Shown here in pieces: positions 33,576 through 47,001 of a stretch of 64,000 nucleotides of DNA; the first letter of the stretch is position 1; each line of letters opens with the position of its first letter. Origin of the DNA: Wyeomyia smithii (lineage: Eukaryota; Arthropoda; Insecta; Diptera; Culicidae). The notes below the pieces were generated by a model that was not told the DNA's origin, searched no databases, and saw nothing but the letters and a program-made list of their open reading frames with translations. A program made the translations under genes and the position numbers. The stretch is from NCBI RefSeq assembly GCF_029784165.1, contig NC_073694.1, forward strand, positions 80,638,427 through 80,702,426, written 5' to 3'.

Positions 33576-34952
33576 ATGGATGTAGATCCCTCGCCTCCCG
33601 TGCCACCATCCTCGAACCCCTCCGACCCTGTCCCTCCTGCCAACCCTTCCTCTGTTAATTCTCCAGTCCCCCCTCGCCCCAGGCTTTACCCGGACGGATC
33701 TCAGGGCAGCTTTACTGTTTTCTTTCGGCCAAAAGCAGGACCGAAATCGAAACCGTTAAACATCCTGCAGATTTCGAAAGACCTGACGGAGAGGTACAAG
33801 GCCGTGACCGAAATCTCCAAGGTCAGACCCAACAAGCTCAGTGTCGTGGTCAGCGACCTGGAACAGGCCAACGCTATTGCTCGCTCCGAGCTTTTCACAC
33901 GCGAGTATTGCGTTTATATACCCGCACGAGACGTGGAGATCGACGGTGTCATAACCGATTCGAGTCTTTCGGTCGAGTGTATCTTGGCAAGCGGTTTTGG
34001 CTGCTTCAAAAATGCTTTGTGTCACGACGTAAACGTAAAGATCATAGATTGCAAGCAATTGCGGTTTGTGTCTCTTGTCAACGGCACAAAAGTCTACACT
34101 CCGTCAGACTCGTTTCGTGTTACGTTTGCCGGATCTGCTCTCCCTAGCCACGTCTCGATCGATCGGGTTCGTCTGCCTGTGCGATTGTATGTACCCCGTG
34201 TTATGAATTGCACCAATTGCAAGCAGCTAGGCCACACAGCCGCCTACTGCTGCAATAAGGCACGATGTAGCAAGTGTGGAGAAACTCATGCGGACGATTC
34301 TTGCAGTGTAAATGCTGAAAAATGTATTCACTGCGGGGAAAATCAGCATGAGCTCTCCACATGCCCAGTGTACATGCAGCGCAGAGATAAAATCAAGCGG
34401 TCACTTAAGGAGCGTTCAAAGCGATCTTACGCTGAGATGCTGAAGAAGACCGTGACCACTTCTACCATAACATCGAACCCCTTTGATCTGTTGTCCTCTG
34501 ATGAAACCGATTCTGACGATTCACCAGCGGAAACAACTTATGCCAATCCTGGGGCGTCTAGAAAGAGGAAAAATATTTCCTCTCCTAAACTTCCCCGAAA
34601 AGGTCCTAAGATTTACCAAAGTGAAATGAAAGTTACAAACAAACCAAACAGTGCTGCGGAAAAACCGAAGCAAACTCCTCCTGGGCTTGCAAATTTAAAG
34701 TCCCAGAAGGAGTTCCCAGCACTGCCAGGAACATCTAAAACCCCGGTTGTTCCTTTTGCACTCCCAGTTGATGAAACAAACTCTGGATTAGTGAAATTTT
34801 CTGACATTGTGGACTGGATTTTTGAAACTTTCAATGTACCCGATCCAATTAAAATTTTTCTTACAGCATTCCTCCCAACAGTTAGATCATTTTTGAAGCA
34901 GTTGTTTGCCCAATGGCCCCTCCTTGCAGCGATTGTATCCTTCGATGCCTAA
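33576..34952 (+). CDS. LINE-B ORF1 protein (gag-like), intact, 458 aa
   Basis: An RNA-binding LINE protein expected to form ribonucleoprotein particles with its own transcript. Residues 1-45 are Pro/Ser-rich. Residues ~46-200 form a conserved domain (VFFRPKAGPKSKPLNILQIS ... FTREYCVYIPARDVEIDG). Three zinc knuckles follow: CTNCKQLGHTAAYC (212-225), CSKCGETHADDSC (231-243) and CIHCGENQHELSTC (250-263). After these come a basic stretch (RRDKIKRSLKERSKRS) and an acidic/Ser segment (LLSSDETDSDDS). The C-terminal ~50 residues are hydrophobic. ATG 33576 is the first in frame. The stop TAA at 34950 overlaps the ORF2 ATG (34945) in ATGCCTAA. This is the only uninterrupted ORF1 of the three related copies. 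Confidence 0.9.
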   Translation: MDVDPSPPVPPSSNPSDPVPPANPSSVNSPVPPRPRLYPDGSQGSFTVFFRPKAGPKSKPLNILQISKDLTERYKAVTEISKVRPNKLSVVVSDLEQANAIARSELFTREYCVYIPARDVEIDGVITDSSLSVECILASGFGCFKNALCHDVNVKIIDCKQLRFVSLVNGTKVYTPSDSFRVTFAGSALPSHVSIDRVRLPVRLYVPRVMNCTNCKQLGHTAAYCCNKARCSKCGETHADDSCSVNAEKCIHCGENQHELSTCPVYMQRRDKIKRSLKERSKRSYAEMLKKTVTTSTITSNPFDLLSSDETDSDDSPAETTYANPGASRKRKNISSPKLPRKGPKIYQSEMKVTNKPNSAAEKPKQTPPGLANLKSQKEFPALPGTSKTPVVPFALPVDETNSGLVKFSDIVDWIFETFNVPDPIKIFLTAFLPTVRSFLKQLFAQWPLLAAIVSFDA

Positions 34953-37900
34953 TTCATCTGCGTATACGAAGGATTCTATCTCTGTCTTACAGTGGAATTG
35001 TAGAAGTATTTTACCAAAAATGGATTCATTTAAAGTTTTAATAAATAGAAACAAATGCGATGCATTTTCCCTTTGTGAAACTTGGCTTACTTCAAATATT
35101 GATCTCAACTTCCATGATTTTAATATTATTCGCCTTGATCGAGACACCCCATATGGAGGAGTATTTTTAGGGATTAAAAAGTGCTATTCTTTCTATCGTA
35201 TTAATCTCCCCTCGATTCCAGGCATCGAAGTTGTCGCATGTCAAATGACAATACAAGGTAAAGAGCTTTGTATTGCCTCAATATATATTCCTCCCAGAGC
35301 ACAGGTTGGGCAACGGTTGCTCTTTGATTTAATAGAACTTCTTCCCTCGCCACGTTTGATTTTGGGAGACTTCAACTCTCATGGTGTGGCTTGGGGTTTT
35401 CCCTACAATGATAACCGCTCCTCTTTAATCTATAACCTTTGCGATGACTTCGACATGACTATTTTGAACAACGGTGAAATGACACGTATCCCGAAACCTC
35501 CAGCGCGCCCAAGCGCTTTGGATCTATCCTTATGTTCGACGTCGCTACGGTTGGATTGCACATGGAAGGTAATCCTCGATCCTCACGGTAGCGACCATCT
35601 GCCTATTCTAATTTCAATTACTAACAGTTCAACTCGCATGCGACCAATTGACATTCCGTATGACCTCACACGAAATGTCGATTAGAAGTTATACGAGGAA
35701 ATGATTTCAAAAGCGGTCGAGTCGATTCAACATCATCCACCACTTGAAGAATACAACCTCCTCGCGGGCTTAATCCTCGACGCCGCGTTGCAAGCCCAAA
35801 CGAAGAAATATCCCGGCGTAACGATCAAAGAGCGGCCTCCAACTCCGTGGTGGGACAAAGAGTGCTCCGATGTCTACACGCAAAGATCCGACGCGTTTTT
35901 GGCCTTCCAGAAGGGAGGTATACCCGACGACTATATACGGTATTCGGAGCTTAATACCAAGCTTAAAAGCTTGGCTAAAGCAAAGAAACGCGGATATTGG
36001 CGTCGGTTCGTGAACGAGACGTCGAGGGAGACATCGATGAGCACTCTTTGGCCAGGAAAGTATGTCCGGACTCTGTTCCTGAGCAAAACATTGTTCGCGA
36101 TGCGTCTCCGGGCCACGACGCGATAGAATCACCTTTTACGATGGCAGAATTTTCAGTTGCCCTCCTGTCCTGTAACAATGACGCGCCTGGGTTATATAGA
36201 ATCAAATTCAACTTGTTGAAGAATCTACCCGGCAATGCCAAGAGGCGCTTGTTGAACTTGTTCAATAAGCTCCTGGAGCAAAACATTGTACCGCAGGATT
36301 GGAGGCAAGTGAAGGTGATCGCCATCCAAAAACCAGGGAAACCAGCTTCTGATCACAACTCTTATAGGCCGATTGCAATGCTATCCTGTGTCCGGAAATT
36401 GATGAAAAAAATAATACTCCGTCGTTTAGACCACTGGGTCGAATCAAATGGTCTACTATCAGATACTCAATTTGGCTTCCGCCGTGCCAAAGGGACGGAT
36501 GATTGTCTTGCGTTGCTTTCAACAGATATTCAGCTGGCGTATGCTCGCAAAAAACAAATGGCGTCTGCATTCTTGGACATTAAGGGGGCTTTTGATTCCG
36601 TTTCTATTGACATTCTTTCGGGTAAACTTCACCGACAAGGATTTTCTCCAATTTTGAACAATTTTTACACAATTTGCTGTCCGAAAAGCAAATGCATTTT
36701 ACGCACGGCGATTTGGCAACTTTTCGCATTAGCTACATGGGTCTTCCCCAGGGCTCATGTTTATGCCCCCTTCTTTACAACTTTTATGTAAATGACATCG
36801 ACGAATGTCTGGCAAATTCATGCACGATAAGACAACTTGCAGTTGACAGTGTAATCTCTGTTACAGGAGCCAAAGCTGCCGATTTGCAAGGACCATTGAA
36901 GATACCTTGGACAATTTGTCTGCTTGGGCTTTACAGCTAGGTATCGAATTCTCTCCGGAGAAGACTGAGATAGTAGTTTTTTCTAGGAAGCATGAACCTG
37001 CTCAGCTTCAAACACAATTAATGGGTAAAACGATTTCTCAGGTTTGGTACACAAATATCTTGGTGTCTGGTTCGACTCTAAAGGCACCTGGGGTTGTCAC
37101 GTTAGGTATCTGATGAAAAAATGTCAACAAAGAGTGAATTTTCTTCGTACAATAACCGGACAATGGTGGGGAGCCCACCCAGGAGACCTTATAAGGCTTT
37201 ACCAAACAACGATATTGTCTGTCATTGAGTACGGGTGTTTCTGCTTCCGCTCCGCAGCAAACACACATTTGATCAAACTGGAGCGAATACAATATCGTTG
37301 TTTGCGTATCGCCTTGGGTTGCATGCAGTCGACCCATACGATGAGTTTGGAGGTCTTAGCTGGAGTACTACCATTGAAAAACCGCTTCTGGAGCCTGTCT
37401 TCTCGCATTCTTATCAAATGTGAGGTCTTGAACCGTCCTGTGATTGAAAATTTTGAAAGGTTAATCGAACTTAATTCTCAAACCCGTTTTATGACATTGT
37501 ATTTCAATCACATGTCCCATAATATTCAGCCTTCTTCGAATACTCCAAATCGTGTCGACTTATCAAATACTTCTGATTCTACTGTGTTTTTCAATACATC
37601 CATGATAGAAGAAACTCGTGGAATCCCGGATCATTTACGCGTGCAGCAGATCCCCAAAATTTTTTCCAATAAATATCGAAACATCAACTGCGACAATATG
37701 TTCTACACTGACGGATCACTTCTTGATGGGTCCACTGGCTTCGGTATTTTCAATAACAATTTAACCGTCTCCCATAAGCTCGATTATACTGCTTCGGTTT
37801 ACGTCGCAGAATTGGCTGCAATTAAGTACACCCTAGGGATTATCGAAAAATGCCCACGGACCATTATTTTGTCTTTACGGACAGTCTCAGTTCCATTGAG

Positions 37901-38527
37901 GCTCTCCGATCGATGGAAGATGTTAAGCACTCTCCGTATTTCCTGGGGAAAATACGGGAACATCTGAGTGCTTTATCCGAAAAATCGTATCAGATTACCC
38001 TTCTCACTGCTCGATACCGGGCAATGATAAAGCGGACTCTTTGGCTAAGGTGGGCGCAACAAACGGTGGAATTTATGAAAGACCAATTGCCTCTAATGAA
38101 TTTTTCTCATTTGTACGTCAGAATACGATCATCAGTTGGCAAAATGCTTGGACCAGAGGGGAACTGGGAAGGTGGTTACATTCCATAATCCCCAAGGTGT
38201 CGACGAACCCGTGGTTCAAGGGGTTGGATGTAGGTCGGGATTTTATTTGCGTGATGTCCCGGCTTATGTCCAATCACTATAGATTTGACGCGCATCTCCG
38301 TCGTGTTGGGCTCGGGGAAAGTGGTATCTGTGCCTGTGGTGAAGGTTATCACGACATAGAGCACGTTGTTTGGTCATGCCCTGTACACCATGACGCCAGG
38401 TCTAAATTAATAACAGGCCGAAAGTAGGCAGCCGGCTGTTCCTGTTCGTGATGTCTTGGCGAGCCGTGACCTATCCTACATGTCCCTTATATACGTTTTC
38501 CTGAAATCCATCCACGCCCCAGTTTAA
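34945..38527 (+). pseudogene. LINE-B ORF2: endonuclease, RT, RNase H (degenerate)
   Basis: ATG 34945 (MPNSSAYTKD). The endonuclease is open to 35685: SVLQWNCRSILPK, LCETWLTS, LILGDFNSHGVAWG, GSDHLPILIS. Lesions: TAG for Trp at ~35683; a deletion after STLW near 36050 that removes ~27 residues and shifts frame; frameshifts near 36660, 36900, 37050, 37850 and 38000. The RT motif A region is kept (FLDIKGAFDSVS), but motif C reads QLAVDSVIS where LINE-A and LINE-C read QLADDSVIS, so a catalytic Asp is lost. RNase H: YTDGSLLDGSTGFG is present; FVFTDSLSS lies in another frame. A Cys/His tail (CACGEGYHDIEHVVWSC) ends in KSIHAPV and TAA at 38525. No active enzyme is possible. Confidence 0.9.
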
Positions 38528-38920
38528 TCCTATTCCCTTCCGCCTACATCCAACCAAACGACAAGAACACGTTAAGACCCCGGATCCGGAAACAGCAACT
38601 AGACCCGCACGATACTCTCAGGTCCCGAGGGAGACAACCCAATATGCCAGGCCGTAATATCTTGGCCCAGCAGCGGAACATGTGTTTACCTATGGCAATG
38701 AAAACCATCATACAGTAAACCAGTGCTTTTAATGCAAAATATTATAGCTTTAAGTTACATTTAGTTTCAGCTCGTAGTCGGCAGCAAGGATAGAAAATTT
38801 GCTTTTAGTTATTAAGATACTTTAGAAAGTAAGCTACCAGATATAATTGGCGCCGTTAAACATTAAATTGTATTTGTGTCAAATAAATTATAGATGAACA
38901 AAAAAAAATGGTTTCTAAGC

Positions 38921-41900
38921 TACAACGCTTTGAATAAGGCCTGTGCAATAATAAATATGTACCTCCTGTTAGAAAATGGTGTGGTTTTGCTCACACAAGA
39001 GCTATTGAATTTTTGTATTTCAAAAAACCTGTGATATTTTGGAATGTAATTGCTTCGAAAAAAAAACAAGACTAATTGTTGTGGATTTAAATACATTTTA
39101 CTGTACAATATTCAGTGAACGCTGCTTCGTTAAGTTACCATACATGATCTAGAAAATAAACAACTTTAAAATCTAAAAACACGTTCTAAGATTGTTACCA
39201 TCAATTTCGAAGTTAATACTCAACCAGTGCACTGATTTAGTTTCTATATCAGTTATAGGGTTTGATAATGCCTTCTTAACTTGTAATAAAAAAATAATTA
39301 ATCTTGAATTGTTACTATATAATGTTTCGTTAATACTGTATGTTTCGAGCCACAAGTGATAAACTTATCCTCAATTTATTCCAATCATGTAGTTTCAAAG
39401 CATACAGTTATTTACGAGATACCACTGCTCGTTTAGAAATGCTTAAATTACGCCAACTTTAGTCATTAGCCTATGTACACTTTTAACAAGCCTGCCATAA
39501 AAAGCAAACATTCACATAAATATTCAGGTCTGACTGTTTACTGCACTCGTGAAGACGCAAAAAGAAAAAGCCGACAACACGTATAGAAAACTAGCTTTAG
39601 CGAAGATAAAGACAGCTATCTGTTACGAGTTCGGTTTAAATTTCCGGAGAGAATCCATACCACAGCAAAACTGTGAGATAACGATTTGAACTTTCAAATA
39701 GAATTGCTCGTGAAACAAACTTCGATTCACATTCGTATTATAGTGTTAGCAACGGGCAACATCAGCAGTAATAATGCTATGCACACATTACAATACAATG
39801 TACCATATGTATTCAACAACAACTATATGGCTAAAAGGCAAAGTAGTACAATTCGTGCGCGGCGGTTGCTTACTGTACATGCATGACAGGGTGGTTCGAA
39901 AATTTTTTGTTTATCTTCTGCCTTTACCAAATGTTGCAAACGTTATTCAATTTTTTCAGAGATTACTCGTCTCTATCTCTTGAAAGATAACGAACTTAAC
40001 TCTACTTTTAGGTTTTGTTTATTATTGTTGTAGAATAAAATTGAGTTCGTTGTCTTGTAACTCTTGCTAATATTACTCACAGAGGTTTTGTGGTGTATGA
40101 GAAAGATGATGTTTTTCTTACGATACTGTTATTTTAACAACAAATATACCTAGTTAGCAACAACGCTTAATTCAGCTACGTTTTGAATTACACACACATT
40201 GTTTTATTTCAACGTTACTCTTTCCTGGGTAATTTAATGATAATGTTTTTTCTATTGCTTAACCTAGGCTATCAATACAATAGCTTCGTACTATTAGTTG
40301 TACAGCAAACCGTAAGGCATCATCCACCAATACTTAAACAAAAGAGGAACACTAACGCCAACCATAAGCAGAAAACGTGTTTCAAGTTTATGTATTAATA
40401 CATATACACGATGGTAATCGAATCGAAACGAAACGATGACGATACATGCATGTTAACCATGTTCCGTTATCGTAGTTTTATGAGCTCGTGTTGTGCTTGT
40501 AATCTTTGTATATATCCTAGACTGAAAATCTGAAAAAATGAATCCAATTCGTTGTCAACTCGTGTTCCCATTTAAAACTGTATTAAAAATAAAAAATATA
40601 TTAAACCTTTTTTGTTTTCTTTTTTAAACATCAATCGGTGATAAAAAGTACTGTTCAAATCTTGAAATTGTTATCATCTATTTATTAGTGGCTGCAAGCA
40701 TCACTAATTAGTGCATACATTCAATACATAACATCAACTTGTTAACACGCTCAGCTTCACATCTGGGTGATTGATAGTTGCGATGTTAAGCAGAAAATAA
40801 AATTAAGTCAAATAGCAACTATACCACCATAGTGTAATTGGCTTTACTCGGTATGCTTCAGGGCACTCAATTGCCTTGAAGGGGAGAAGGAAAACACAAA
40901 ACCTTAAGCAGTTCCGTTACCATGAAAACTGGTAAGAATTGCAGTAGAACAGCTCTGGAATCAATTTCAAATAGATATGTACATCAACATCAACAGCACT
41001 AGATTAGATATTGACCTAAATTTGTAATTTCCCGTTATTCCTGAGTCTCTAGAAAAATGAAATTCCGAGAAATATTTTCTATAATTAAAATTATTGGAAA
41101 ATCGAATGATAATAACTAACCTGTGACAGACTTCTGCGCAATGTTGAGTAAAATTGTATAATGTTTGCTAATGACAGACTTTTATTCATGTCTCTTATTC
41201 TTTGATTCTTAATCTTATATAAACAAACTCTGTTCAAAGCCGAGTATGAATCATTTCTTTCACTTTTTGTCTATGAATATGCTACTTAGGGTCCTAATGG
41301 AATGCATGTTTGTTTTCAAAAATTGATCTATATTATTTTATTGTTTTAATATTTTTTATGGATTCGAAGATGAGCATGAATTCAAATAAATATATATTTT
41401 CCACATTTTCATCAGTATTTCGAAGCTCAGAAAATCTGGTTACCTTGATGAAATTTCAAAAAATCAATATTAAAATCTGCATATGTACTGGACATATCCT
41501 TCTATAGAAAAACGCCATATAGTTTGTTTAATATATATCCGGTGACTTATTTATGCACACGCTTACGCGTAACACACAAATATAATAAAACCTCACCACA
41601 CTCAGCAGCATTTGAGTTGATTTTCGTTTTTCAACTATATCAAAAAGTTTAACTCATGAAAACTAAAGAAATCTATATGATTCTGTATTATTTCCAGAAA
41701 ATCTGTAATCTTTATACACAGATATCTGTATGAAAAATACGCAAAAAATCTGTATAAATACAGATAATTCTGTATATGTGGCATCACTGGTCATAACATG
41801 GACAAATTCAATTGTCTCATTTATTCATGAACTAGAAGCCAAAAATTTTACACTAGATGTGAATAGGTCGTTTCCCCTATCATTGCCTGCTTTACGTTTC

Positions 41901-44600
41901 ATTTCACTTTGTTGTTAATCAGAAAGAAAAATAAAGTCAATTAGCAGCTAGCGCAACCTTCGTATCTCATTCACACAAGGTTTCTTCACCGCCTATCCCG
42001 AAACCACGTCCACCCGCGCGCGTAACGAGTAACTGACGACAGTAAGTTGCGTAAATGTGTTTGTTGATTTGCGTTTCCACATAGCATTTACTCTTATTGC
42101 TCTGTGCATTTAATATTAAGAGAAAAATTTACTTAAATCTACCTAAATGCTGTATCTATGCTTTCCTCACAAGGGTGTAATCATGCTAAATTATTACATT
42201 GACTAAAATAGGTCTTATGAGTTGGGTACTGTTATTGTTACTAAATTAAACACGGTTGTGAAGTACATTTTAAAAATCGCCTCGAATTAAATACAGCACT
42301 AATCACAATGAATTCGTTATAAAATTGTTTTATATTTAATACTTAATTTTGAAACTAAGTATCCAAACGAATAAAAAAACAAACAAAATTATCAGTAAAA
42401 CTGTTATCCCGTTTGAATGCAACCAAATGCGCTCAAATTGGTTCACTCGTTGCAGTGAAAAAATTATCTTGTTCATTTGACACAAGCACACAAACACACA
42501 CAAATTCACACAAACCCGAGTCAAACATACAAATTTACGTGCTTTTTTTTTAAATCTTACTTTTCTCGATGAAGAAGAAGAAACAATAATAGTACAAATA
42601 ACAACCAACATATCTGTTTGCTTTGTATATTTTGAATTAAGATGAGAGGATAATTTGTGATTGTGTAGGTCGCTAGTTATATGTTTTATCATCCATTTGA
42701 TCAGGAGTTTCAAATAATCACAATTATTTATTCGTAGCTCAATTAAAAGTGAAAGTTCAGTTCCCATGTGAAATGTAAAACGATAACGAAACGAACCTTT
42801 ACAGTCATTGACGCCTTGCATCAATTAGAGATAACTTGATTGTGTACTATGCGCCAGTATTTACATACAATCGGTATATGTAATCAAATTGTGTCGTTTA
42901 AGATTGGATGATAAGATAACCGGGTAACTTGGCCTGTATACTAGCCTGAGCAAATATTCAAGAAATAAATCGAGTTTTAGTACGTGTACGACAGCGTTAC
43001 ATACATTTATATTTTTTATTGCTGTACCAAGCATTCGACAACGAAATTTAGTTAACCTTGTATCAGTAGAGAATCTGTAAAATAAACTAAATGTACTAAA
43101 ATTTGCACAATTGTTTACATTCAGATGTAAGCAATGCTAAGATACACAGCCGTTCATACCAATTACATGTTCTCGTTACACGCCAAGTTCTCCAAAGTCT
43201 ATTTAATTTAAATCATTTCACTCATTCTACTCAATTCCTTGTAAACTATTAGGCCAATAGTTCTACTTTCAAGAAGTGTAGTTTTATGAATAATTAAAAA
43301 AGGTCGTATGTATTTTCATTATTGATTCAAAATTCAAAATAATCGGAATTGTTTATGAAAAGCTGAATTTCAAAAAATGCCCTAAAACTTAACCTTACAT
43401 AATAAAAATTGTCTTACATGTTTTGTTTTAATATCAAATTTTAAAATCATTTGCTCGAAAATATTGTTTTTGTTCAAAATGTTTTTTTTTTTTGCTGTTA
43501 TATTTCTCATAAAAAATTATTGATTCTTTACTCATTCTAAAATAGTTTTTGCATACAACCATAGGTTACGAAGCTACGAAATTAAAAAAACGCAAGCTGT
43601 GAAGTAACTTCTTGCAATAGAAAAAATCGACGGAATGTGATTTTTTTCGTTGATTTCAAAGTTTTAGTATGTTTTTGACTAATCTAGATTGTTAAACTCA
43701 TCCGCTTGGTATACGGTAAAGTTTTTCGTAGCTGGAGATGTCTGAGTAAATCGTTATTTTGATTTTTTTGTTGACTAATCTAGATTGTTTTGAATTTCGT
43801 TTTTATTCAGTTGACCGTAAAGTTAAACTGCTAAAAAATTGAAACTCTGAGACGTTTCAACACTTACATGGCAATGAAAAAGATCTGACATGTGTTGTAT
43901 ATCACCGGACTTCACATTTTCGGAAAAAACTAACGCTTTGTCTAACTAAAACTGTAATTTCGTTGAGCTGTTCTAACTATTTGTTTGAATCGAATCGGCA
44001 AAACATTACTGGGTTCTGGTTGTTTCACTCAACTGCATGGAGTTAGATTGTTTGATGCTGGTGGGTATCTATATGGTGAGTAACATGGTAGTACTGGATA
44101 TGTTCCACAATTATATTGTAGACATTGTATCGATATAATTATTAACTAATAGGTACGGTCGAATTTAAAGAATCATCAGATTACAGTCGCTTTTTCGTTC
44201 TTCTGTCATTAACTGTCTCCACAATCATGATTAGGTATTGAAAGAAGAAAATGATATTATTTCTTTTGTACATTTTCTGGCCATTTAGAAAATGGAACGG
44301 AGCTCCCTCGAAACGATTTACATTGGATTTAATTCTAAATGATGCCGATATTTACTGTGTGAATATCATTCGTTTTGTTTTAGTCATGTTATTTTTGCTT
44401 ATGTGCATGCTGTCCCTTCACATAACGATAGCTTACGAGCTCACAGTGTATAATTTTATTACCTGGTTCACAGCGATTAAGTAACGGAGGTTGCTCAACC
44501 ACGTCCATTGTTTCAAGCATGATTTTCATAGAATGTTGCACTTTTGTTAGATGGTGCGATTTGTGTTTTGAAATAGAAAAATAAGGAAAGCTCATTATAT
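38921..44600. other. 5.7 kb without recognised gene or transposon
   Basis: AT-rich DNA containing many short frames, none with family motifs or consistent coding. Small items seen: a 21-bp direct repeat (gactaatctagattgtt) at ~43678 and 43776, and a cluster of 'atctgta' motifs in both orientations at 41690-41785. Low repeat content compared with its surroundings suggests older host DNA, such as an intron or a long 3' UTR; nothing shows which. Confidence 0.5.
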
Positions 44601-44602
44601 AA

Positions 44603-44618
44603 GGGGGGGGGGGGGGGG
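44603..44618. repeat. poly-G tract, 16 bp
   Basis: Sixteen consecutive G's in AT-rich DNA, just beyond the 3' end of the minus-strand Jockey LINE remnant. Length is likely unstable and error-prone in sequencing. Confidence 0.9.
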
Positions 44619-45984
44619 ATTTGTTAGTAGCTTAAGTATTTATGATAAATATTAGTAAATAATGAGTATGTGTGTCCAATCACAAATGGTGACCTCTCAA
44701 CACTGTTAGAAATTTGTAATTTTAATTGTTAGCTTACAACTAACTTACAACTAACTTAATTGCTAACTTATTGGCTATAAAGAGAGCTTATCGTAGCAAC
44801 ACGGTGTCTCTGGTTGAAGAACTTATCCAAAAAAAAATTAGTATCGCTCTAATACTCGTCATTCGAAAACTTGAGCTGTCCCCTTTAATATCCTACCAAA
44901 ATTGAAATGTTCTATGGGGGGGTCTAGAACAATTTGTTTTCGAACATATATTTCTAATTAAAAAACTAGTGAAATGGAAATAAATAATATGTTTCAGAAA
45001 TACAAAAAGTTATCTGGGTTGTCTGATCGTACTGAAATATTCAAGGTTGTTTTTATTTATATAACAAAACAAAGCTTTACATAATATCAGATTTTCTGAA
45101 AAGGGTTAAGTGGGGTTAAAAAGACCCTTGAAAATTTGGAGTCGAAAATCAGCTGAAAACAAATAAAATGTTGTGACTTTGATTACATTGATTTTGATTG
45201 CTGATTTTGATTGATGATTGATTTGATTGATTTCTTCAAAAATCGACATTCTATCCTATTACAAAATATAAAATGCCGGTTGTTAAGAGTTGCTGTCGTG
45301 GTTTCGTTATAAGATATTTGCATTTTTCTTCAAAAAATGGTGATTATTACAGCTCTTTTTTGCTTGTCAACAAAACTGGGCCCTGTATCTAAGCTAAACG
45401 TTTTATAGAACAACTCAAGAGCTTTCATTTGATGTTATTAAAAAATGCGCCGTTTTAGTAACGACCGAGAAAATTTCATTATTCATACATGTTTTAAATC
45501 ATTATTTAAACCCATTGCGGAGCGCAACTCCGTTTTGTATCGATGTCCCCTAATCGAGCTTAAATTTCCAGGGTTTGTTCATCCATGAAATAATTTGTAC
45601 ATATAAGGTTTTTGGGAAAGGAGTTAATGGGGTGAAATGCAGAGTGGGATTCAGGTGCTGGGGGCCCTGGATAGAAATATTCGTAGTTGAATTGATTTAA
45701 CGCTTCGCTGGAAGGTGACGAGCAAAACAAAAAAAAGGTCTCCAACCTGTATTCACGTCTGGTCTAGAACCAGGGGGCCCCTTGTGTCGAAAGGCTCGGG
45801 GCATTCCCCCTCCCCCACTCAAATCCGGGCCTGGTGAAATGGCATTTTGAACTCGAATGTCAAGGTGCTGCTAAAAGCATAATGTTACTATAACTTTGAG
45901 CAGAATGCATCGAGTTCTCTGTAATTCGGCATGCTTATTGTACCATTAAGAATGTTTGAAATACTGGCTACTAGAGATGGTCAG

Positions 45985-46165
45985 GTTTGGCTTTTTACAA
46001 ACCCGTACCCGACCCGTACCCGAATTTCGTTTTTCGGTTGAAACGCGAACTCGACCTGAACCGACACTTTTTTTCCGATCAAACCCGAACCCGAAAATTT
46101 CATTTTTGGGAAACCTGTGAAAGCTGTGAAACCCGAGCCCGACCCGAACCCGAGATTTTTTTGGA
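45985..46165. repeat. CCCGAACC-type minisatellite
   Basis: Many overlapping 'acccgaaccc', 'acccgtacccga' and 'aacccgagcccg' motifs lie within 180 bp of the Transib-like element. Open frames across it are a by-product of the repeat. Confidence 0.6.
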
Positions 46166-46212
46166 GGTCAATTTTCTAAACCAATTTTTGAGACTGGGAT
46201 GTTATAGAGCTA

Positions 46213-46425
46213 TAGCCTGCTATACTGCCTATAATCGCATATCAGTCCCACCTTAATTTTCATCATGTTGAGAAAACAACGCGTAAGGCTATTTTTTTTT
46301 GCTTTATTGGTTTATTCCCATATTTTCGACATAATATAATGGGACAGAGATTTACCATAACTTCTCTATAAAAATGACAAGGTGGGACTGGTATGCGATT
46401 ATAGGCAGTATAGCCAGCAAATTAA
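46213..46425. mobile_element. ~210-bp MITE nested in the Transib-like element
   Basis: 'gctatactgcctataatcgcatatcagtccc' (46219-46251) is inverted at ~46384-46416 ('gggactggtatgcgattataggcagtatagc'). The ends are near 'tatagcctg' and 'agccagca'. A TSD was not resolved. The short hairpin-capable structure is typical of a MITE. Confidence 0.6.
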
Positions 46426-47001
46426 ATGTAGGTACAACATGGAATTGCGCTCCTTGTGTAACAGGTTCGAATGATGGCCTAAACCTTGTTCTGAAAAAAT
46501 CGATTTTTTTTAAACGGTGCACTTTTTGAATACTTCCAATAAAAAGTTTAATTGTAAGACCTAGTTCTGATGACAAAGAAAAATTAAAAAATCACCATGT
46601 TTTTGAAGAAAAATGTAAATATGTAATTATGTAACCTCGACAGCAACTTTAAATAACCGACATTGTATATTTTTATAGGATAGAATTACCATATCAATTT
46701 CCAGAGAAATCGATTAAACGTACAAAAAGTTATAGCTTTCTTTTGTCTTTTCAGCAGTTTTTGGACTCAAAGTTTCCGAGTACGAGTCCCAGCACCTAAA
46801 TCCCTTGATAAGTATACATAGTTCCCATTCCACCAGCTTTAGTTACAAACAAAATGTCTGAAAAAAAATTGTTTTGGACCCGCCGATAGAACATTTCAAT
46901 TTTAGTAGCATATTAAAGGGGACACCTTGAGCTTTCGAATGATGAGTATAAGAGCGATACTAATTTTTTTCGGATAAGTTTCTTCTACCAGAGACACCGT
47001 G

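Larger units (their letters stand above)
33115..38920 (+). mobile_element. LINE-B: full-length I-type non-LTR retrotransposon
   Basis: The element runs 33129-38906 (5.78 kb) and is flanked by a perfect 14-bp TSD AATGGTTTCTAAGC (33115-33128 and 38907-38920). It has a 5' UTR (33129-33575), an intact ORF1, a broken ORF2 (34945-38527) and a 3' UTR ending in a short A-tail. It serves as the reference for LINE-A and LINE-C because both boundaries are exact. The perfect TSD suggests fairly recent insertion, yet ORF2 already carries several lesions, so it was probably copied from a defective source or mobilised in trans. Confidence 0.95.

Noticed and set aside
42336..42824. 162-codon minus-strand ORF in AT-rich DNA
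   Set aside because: No family motif, low-complexity Leu/Val/Phe and Ser tracts, no splice or codon support; length is compatible with chance in this composition.
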